This document shows positions 59,722-64,000 of a stretch of DNA of 64,000 nt, piece by piece. This stretch comes from CAYSFW01 sp050329935 (lineage in GTDB: Bacteria; Pseudomonadota; Gammaproteobacteria; UWMA-0217), in NCBI GenBank assembly GCA_050329935.1, contig JBHJOI010000067.1:1-64000 (forward strand), written 5' to 3'. The position numbers and the translations under genes are program-made. The notes beneath the pieces are model-generated. The model saw only the letters and a list, made by a program, of their open reading frames with translations. It ran no database searches and was not told the origin of the DNA. Position 1 is the stretch's first letter. Each line of letters opens with the position of its first letter.

Positions 59722-61005
59722 TCAGTCCGGTTCGAGGTTGGCGGGTGGGCGTTTGATCGCCACGATGCGTGCCGTCTTCACCATGTTGTCGGCGGTCTTG
59801 ATGATTTCCACCGGGTAGCCGGCGATCAGTAACGAGGTGGCCGCGTCCGGGATTATTTCAAGGCGTTCGAAAATCAGGCCATTCAGCGTGCGCGGGCCGT
59901 CGGTTGGCAACTCGATTCCGAGAATCCGATTCAGTTCGCGAAGACTGAGGCTTGCGTCGACGATGAAGCTGCCGTCGGCCTGCGGATGAACCTCCTGCGG
60001 GTAGACTCGGCCCTGGGTTTCGAATTCGCCGACGATTTCCTCAAGAATGTCCTCGAGCGCGACCAGGCCGAGAATGTCGCCATACTCATCGACAACCAGC
60101 GCGTGCCGGCGTCGTTCGCGGCGGAAATTGGTCAGCTGCTGCGTCAGCGAAATGCTCTCCGGGATGAAGTAGGGCGGCAACATCTGCCGCTCGATTTCCT
60201 CCTCGCTCAGCCTGTCCTTGGCCATCAATGCCGTGATATGGCGCATGTGGATATAGCCGACGGTGTTGTTGATGTGACCGCGATACACCGGCATTCGGGT
60301 AAACGGCATCGACCGCAGCAGTGCCTCGATGTCGCTCCAGTCGGCATCGAGATCGATCCCGATGATGTCCGAACGCGGCACCATCACGTCCGCGACCGTG
60401 ACCTTCTCAAGGTCGAGAATGCGCAGCAACATCTCGTGGTGACTGTCATGAATCAGGCCGCTGGCTTCATTGACCACTGTGCGCAGTTCGTCGGCGCTGA
60501 GCCTATGGGTTTCGTCACGCTGTCCCGAGACCCCGAGCAACCGCAACAAACCGCTTGAGAACAGGTTGACGAACCAGACCAGCGGAAAGGCGACTTTCAT
60601 CAACGGGGTGTAGACGTAGCTCGCGGCATAACCGACGCGTTCGGAATGCAAGGCGCCGATGGTCTTGGGCGTGACTTCGCCGAAGATCAACAACAGGAAG
60701 GTCAACACGCCGGTCGCGATCGCGATGCCCTTGTCCTGATATAGGAGGTAGCCGATATAGGTCGCGACCTGGGTGATCAGAATGTTGATGAAATTGTTTC
60801 CGATCAGGATCAGGCCAATCAGCCGCTCGGGCCTGTTCAGCAATGCCTGGGCAAGACGCGGTCCCCGCTGTCCAGCCTCGGCCTTGTGCTTCAGCTTGTA
60901 GCGGTTGAGCGACATCAGCGCGGTCTCCGATCCGGAGAAAAACGCCGATAACATGAACAATACGATCAGTAAACCGAATAGCCAGCCTAGTGAGGGAGCT
61001 TCCAT
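59722..61005 (-). CDS. CNNM/CorC-type membrane protein with CBS pair (YfjD/HlyC family)
   Basis: A 427-residue protein: a DUF21 (CNNM) membrane domain of four helices (residues 1-190, with FSGSETALMSLNRYKLKHKA), two CBS domains (about 205-335, VTVADVMVPRSDIIGIDLDA and RRHALVVDEYGDILGLVALE), and a CorC C-terminal domain (EVHPQADGSFIVDASLSLRE). Such proteins take part in magnesium or cobalt efflux. It ends four bases before radA. Confidence 0.93.
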   Translation of the reverse strand: MEAPSLGWLFGLLIVLFMLSAFFSGSETALMSLNRYKLKHKAEAGQRGPRLAQALLNRPERLIGLILIGNNFINILITQVATYIGYLLYQDKGIAIATGVLTFLLLIFGEVTPKTIGALHSERVGYAASYVYTPLMKVAFPLVWFVNLFSSGLLRLLGVSGQRDETHRLSADELRTVVNEASGLIHDSHHEMLLRILDLEKVTVADVMVPRSDIIGIDLDADWSDIEALLRSMPFTRMPVYRGHINNTVGYIHMRHITALMAKDRLSEEEIERQMLPPYFIPESISLTQQLTNFRRERRRHALVVDEYGDILGLVALEDILEEIVGEFETQGRVYPQEVHPQADGSFIVDASLSLRELNRILGIELPTDGPRTLNGLIFERLEIIPDAATSLLIAGYPVEIIKTADNMVKTARIVAIKRPPANLEPD

Positions 61006-61060
61006 CGCTTACAGTGGTTTCCGTTGGAATCGTCGATGAGAGGTAATCAATTGGCCAGCG

Positions 61061-61870
61061 TTAAGTGGTCGGGGCGAGAATGATTTCGATGACCAACTTG
61101 CTGCCAAAATACGCCAACATCAGCAGCGAAAATCCGACTAGGGTCCAGCGTATCGCGGTGCGCCCACGCCAGCCAAGACGCCACCGGCCCAGCAGCAACG
61201 CGCCAAAAATGAACCATGCAGCGATCGACAACACCGTCTTGTGTACGAGATGCTGGGCGAAAATATTCTCGAGAAACATAAAACCCGACACGAGCGCGAG
61301 ACTCAGCAGCAAAAAGCCCGCCCCGATCAGCTGAAACAGAAAATGTTCCATTGGCTGCAGCGGTGGCAGCAAACTCATCCAGCCCGTCACGCGATGACCG
61401 CGGAGCTGGTGATCCTGGTAGGCCAGCACCAACGCTTGTAGGGTCGCGAGGCTCAGCAGCGAATACGCCAGCAGCGAGCCCACCACATGGAGCTGCAACC
61501 CCGGCGGGGCGATGATGATGTGCTTGCCGATCGACGGGTGCAGCAAGGCCAGCAGTGCCAGCACCAGCGCGGTCGTCGGCAGCAGCGGCACCGCGAGGGC
61601 GTGCACGGGCATCCGCAGCGACGAAATCCACAGCAGCAGACTCACCAGCCACGCCACCATCGACAGCGCGTTGTAAAGGCAAAGATCGAGTCCATCGGGG
61701 CGCACCAGCGTTTGCCCAAGCACCAGCGCGTGCGCGAGTATCGCCACCGACCACAGCCAGAGCGCCACCGGCGGCGCGGCCTTTTGGTGCTGACGCAGGC
61801 CGCGAAGGATCAGTCCGGCGCTTACCAGATAGGCCAGGATCGCGAGCACGGTAATGGAATGGGTTATCAC
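61061..61870 (-). CDS. CcsA/YpjD-like cytochrome c assembly membrane protein
   Basis: A protein of about 269 residues with eight hydrophobic helices. The conserved tryptophan-rich region is weak, but the conserved His pair in QLHVVGSLLAYSLLSLATLQ and LVHKTVLSIAAWFIFGALLL is typical of CcsA-like proteins. I prefer the GTG at 61870 (ITHSITVLAILAYLVSAGLI) because the family begins directly with a membrane helix; the frame can also start at TTG 61918. In gammaproteobacteria this gene usually stands next to ffh, as here (divergent). Its role in haem handling is uncertain. Confidence 0.85.
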   Translation of the reverse strand: MITHSITVLAILAYLVSAGLILRGLRQHQKAAPPVALWLWSVAILAHALVLGQTLVRPDGLDLCLYNALSMVAWLVSLLLWISSLRMPVHALAVPLLPTTALVLALLALLHPSIGKHIIIAPPGLQLHVVGSLLAYSLLSLATLQALVLAYQDHQLRGHRVTGWMSLLPPLQPMEHFLFQLIGAGFLLLSLALVSGFMFLENIFAQHLVHKTVLSIAAWFIFGALLLGRWRLGWRGRTAIRWTLVGFSLLMLAYFGSKLVIEIILAPTT

Positions 61871-61980
61871 TTCGAGGTCCGAAACGCTTTGCTGACGTGT
61901 TCGCCGATGATAACCCAAACCTCGGCGGCTTCGTCAGCGGCATCGGCGCCGCCGCCCTGCCGGTTCGGCCGCGAAAAGGC

Positions 61981-61986
61981 TATAAT
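61981..61986 (+). promoter_or_regulatory. -10 box of the ffh promoter
   Basis: A perfect TATAAT lies 39 bases upstream of the ffh ATG, in the gap between the divergent genes. The -35 region 17 bases upstream is G+C-rich and not canonical. Confidence 0.55.
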
Positions 61987-62024
61987 CCCGCGCCTCTACC
62001 GATGGACCACCGGCGCTTTCAACC

Positions 62025-63383
62025 ATGTTCGACAGTCTGACCGAACGCCTTTCAGCCACCGTCAAACGCCTGCGCGGGCAGGCCCGCCTGACCGAAGACA
62101 ATATTCAGGACACGCTGCGCGAAGTGCGGATGGCCTTGCTCGAGGCCGATGTCGCGCTCCCCGTGGTGCGCGATTTGATCGCCAAGATCAAAGAACGCGC
62201 GATCGGCGCCGAGGTGCTGACCAGCCTGACGCCGGGCCAGGTGTTCATCAAAATCGTCAACGACGAGCTGACCGCCTTGATGGGCGAGGCCAATACCGGC
62301 ATCGCGTTCGATGCGCGGCCACCGGTGGTCATCCTAATGGCCGGCTTGCAGGGATCGGGCAAGACCACCAGCTCCGCCAAGCTCGCGCGCTGGCTCAAGG
62401 AGCGGCACAAAAAATCGGTGATGATGACCAGTTGCGACGTGTCCCGCCCCGCCGCGATCCAGCAGTTGGAGACGCTCGCGAAAGAAGTCGGCGTCACCAT
62501 CTACCCCTCCGCGGTCGGTGACGACCCGGTTGAAATCGCGGCCGAGGCGGTCGCGGCCGCGCGGGTGCAGCAAAAGGACGTGCTGATCGTCGATACCGCC
62601 GGTCGGCTGCACATCGACGCCGAGATGATGGACGAAATCAAGCGCATTCATACGGCGATCCGTCCCGGCGAGACCTTCTTCGTGGTCGACAGCATGACCG
62701 GCCAGGACGCCGCGAACACGGCCAAGGCCTTCAACGACGCCCTGCCGCTGACCGGCGTGATCCTCACCAAGGCCGACGGTGACGCCCGTGGCGGCGCCGC
62801 GCTCTCGGTGCGCCACATCACCGGCAAACCGATCAAGTTCCTCGGCATGGGCGAAAAGACCGCGGCGCTTGAGCTGTTCCACCCTGAGCGCATCGCCTCG
62901 CGCATCCTCGGCATGGGCGACATCGTCAGCTTCGTCGAAGAAGCCCATTCGCGTGTCGACAAGGAAAAAGCCGAGAAGCTCGCGAAGAAGATCCAGAAGG
63001 GCAAGAGCTTCGATCTGGAGGATCTGCGCGAACAATTCCTGCAAATGAGCAAGATGGGCGGCATGGCCAGCCTGCTCGACAAGCTGCCCGGCGGCGTCAA
63101 CATCCCCGACGCCGTCAAGAGCCAGGTCAACGACAAACAGTTCGATCGCATGATCGCGATCATCAATTCGATGACCCCGAAAGAGCGCCGCACCCCCGAT
63201 TTGATCAATGGCTCGCGCAAACGGCGCATCGCCGCCGGCTCCGGCACCCAGATCCAGGACGTCAACCGCCTGCTCAAGCAGCACCTGCAAATGAGCAAGA
63301 TGATGAAAAAACTCAAGGGCGGCGGGATGCAGAAACTCATGCGCTCGATGAAAGGCCGCATGCCGCCGGGAATGCCGTTCTAA
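62025..63383 (+). CDS. ffh: Ffh, signal recognition particle protein
   Basis: Ffh binds 4.5S RNA and signal sequences and brings ribosomes to the membrane. The 452-residue protein has the N domain (MFDSLTERLSATVKRLRGQA), the GTPase G1 motif GLQGSGKTTSSAKLARWL, G3 VLIVDTAGRLHIDAEMMDEI, G4 ILTKADGDARGGA, and the Met-rich M domain (LQMSKMMKKLKGGGMQKLMR). Length is normal. It is followed by the tRNA gene and a strong terminator. Confidence 0.98.
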   Translation: MFDSLTERLSATVKRLRGQARLTEDNIQDTLREVRMALLEADVALPVVRDLIAKIKERAIGAEVLTSLTPGQVFIKIVNDELTALMGEANTGIAFDARPPVVILMAGLQGSGKTTSSAKLARWLKERHKKSVMMTSCDVSRPAAIQQLETLAKEVGVTIYPSAVGDDPVEIAAEAVAAARVQQKDVLIVDTAGRLHIDAEMMDEIKRIHTAIRPGETFFVVDSMTGQDAANTAKAFNDALPLTGVILTKADGDARGGAALSVRHITGKPIKFLGMGEKTAALELFHPERIASRILGMGDIVSFVEEAHSRVDKEKAEKLAKKIQKGKSFDLEDLREQFLQMSKMGGMASLLDKLPGGVNIPDAVKSQVNDKQFDRMIAIINSMTPKERRTPDLINGSRKRRIAAGSGTQIQDVNRLLKQHLQMSKMMKKLKGGGMQKLMRSMKGRMPPGMPF

Positions 63384-63434
63384 AGCGTGCCCACACTTGC
63401 CAGCGCGCGCCGCCGGGATGAGAATTGGCGCACT

Positions 63435-63507
<73 letters not shown>

Positions 63508-63510
63508 TTC

Positions 63511-63542
63511 AAAAAACCAACCGTTCTCGGTTGGTTTTTTTT
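63511..63542 (+). terminator. Strong intrinsic terminator after ffh and the tRNA
   Basis: The stem ACCAACCG-TTCT-CGGTTGGT with flanking A-run and T-run (AAAAAA before, TTTTTTTT after) is a classical rho-independent terminator, symmetrical enough to work in both directions. It begins three bases after the tRNA. Confidence 0.9.
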
Positions 63543-63685
63543 GCCTGTTCCCCCCCGTGTTGGCGAGGGTTCGAGCCTTGCCGCGACGGACGTCGTCGCT
63601 CCGGACAGCCCCGTTGCGGGCGGGTTTTCTTTTTCAGTTCCCGCATTGGGTGTGCTGGTTCGTCATCTCTCAGGTGGGTGCGGGT

Positions 63686-64000
63686 CATCGAATGCTTGAT
63701 CAGGTCGTAGCAACCAGCATCCGTGATGACCTTGACGACGTCAGCCTTGGTTTTCCAAATGTACGGGTTCTCGATGGTGAAAGGCCCGCCCGCCACCAGC
63801 GAGACGATGTCCTGGAAGCCCTTTATCACCCCTGGGATGCGTCGTCCGGGGGGCGCGGCCACCGACCACTTGGGCGCACACCGGCAGGTTCAGGCTGATC
63901 ACGCCGTTCTCGTTGAAGCGCACCCTCTGGAAGTTGAGCATCCGGCCAATCGTCGCGTCGATGGAGACATACAGGAATGACCGGCTGCGCTGGGTGTACT
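63686..64000 (-). pseudogene. Frameshifted, truncated QueC-like (QatC-type) gene fragment
   Basis: Reading in from the right edge, one frame gives SFLYVSIDATIGRMLNFQRV and RFNENGVISLNLPVCAQVVG; after a one-base shift near 63855-63875 the other frame continues VIKGFQDIVSLVAGGPFTIE, NPYIWKTKADVVKVITDAGC and YDLIKHS. Together they resemble the 7-cyano-7-deazaguanine synthase-like proteins of mobile islands, including QatC of the Qat defence system. The match ends near KHS, before the Cys-rich zinc site (SC..H, CGVCSQC) expected next. The gene is therefore broken by both frameshift and truncation. The family name rests on remembered sequence patterns. Confidence 0.6.

Noticed and set aside
63614..63640. 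Second terminator-like hairpin (CCCG-TTG-CGGG followed by TTTTCTTTTT)
   Set aside because: The stem has only four pairs; it may be a leftover of the eroded island, but cannot be supported as a terminator.

Overview
The window looks like a chromosomal segment of a motile, sulfur-oxidising gammaproteobacterium, most like the Chromatiales. The evidence is a polar-type flagellar cluster with a FleQ/FlrA master regulator and sigma-54 promoters, a flavocytochrome c sulfide dehydrogenase with a dihaem cytochrome and a nine-haem cytochrome, the gammaproteobacterial type of glutamate-cysteine ligase, and high G+C content. The taxonomic placement is inference from gene content only.

Positions 1-21.5 kb (minus strand) hold the flagellar export, basal body, switch and cap genes: flhB (cut by the window edge), fliR, Q, P, O, N, M, an aerotaxis-type receptor, fliK, J, I, H, G, F, E, the sigma-54 activators flrC and flrA, then fliT, S, D and flaG. 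Three things are missing where relatives usually have them: fliL before fliM, where a miniature inverted-repeat element now lies; the sensor kinase flrB between flrA and flrC, whose receiver has lost its phosphoacceptor Asp; and the flagellin gene, of which only a sigma-28 promoter and a terminator-like hairpin remain upstream of flaG. Sigma-54 promoters can be read directly in front of fliK and fliD.

Positions 22-31 kb hold a pirin, a small Q/G-rich harpin-like protein, the sulfide-oxidation operon (nine-haem cytochrome c/b, dihaem cytochrome c, FccB), a 49-residue membrane peptide behind a strong promoter with an overlapping palindrome, an OmpR-type two-component pair, and a DUF4395 membrane protein. 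Positions 31-35.2 kb hold an ABC transporter (ATPase and FtsX-type permease) with a LolA-like lipoprotein carrier and an outer-membrane barrel protein. A five-gene operon at 35.5-39.4 kb joins DsbA, DsbB, a periplasmic rhodanese, a zinc-type cation exporter and a thioredoxin/CcdA fusion.

Positions 40-50 kb hold argD-argF, a phosphate-starvation lipid-remodelling cluster (btaA, btaB and a PlcP-like phosphoesterase) behind a four-repeat Pho box, an orphan hydantoinase B subunit, small membrane proteins, an FHA protein and a TraB-family protein. Positions 50-63.4 kb are mostly housekeeping: a DUF2058 protein beside the remnant of an ABC exporter, a methyltransferase, a mismatch glycosylase, gshA, a MazG-like pyrophosphohydrolase, ferredoxin-NADP reductase, a BolA protein, radA, a CorC/HlyC protein, a CcsA-like protein and ffh.

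The right end is a small junction: a tRNA-Ala(CGC) gene with a damaged acceptor stem, a strong terminator, and then a frameshifted, truncated QueC-like gene of the kind found in mobile or defence islands.
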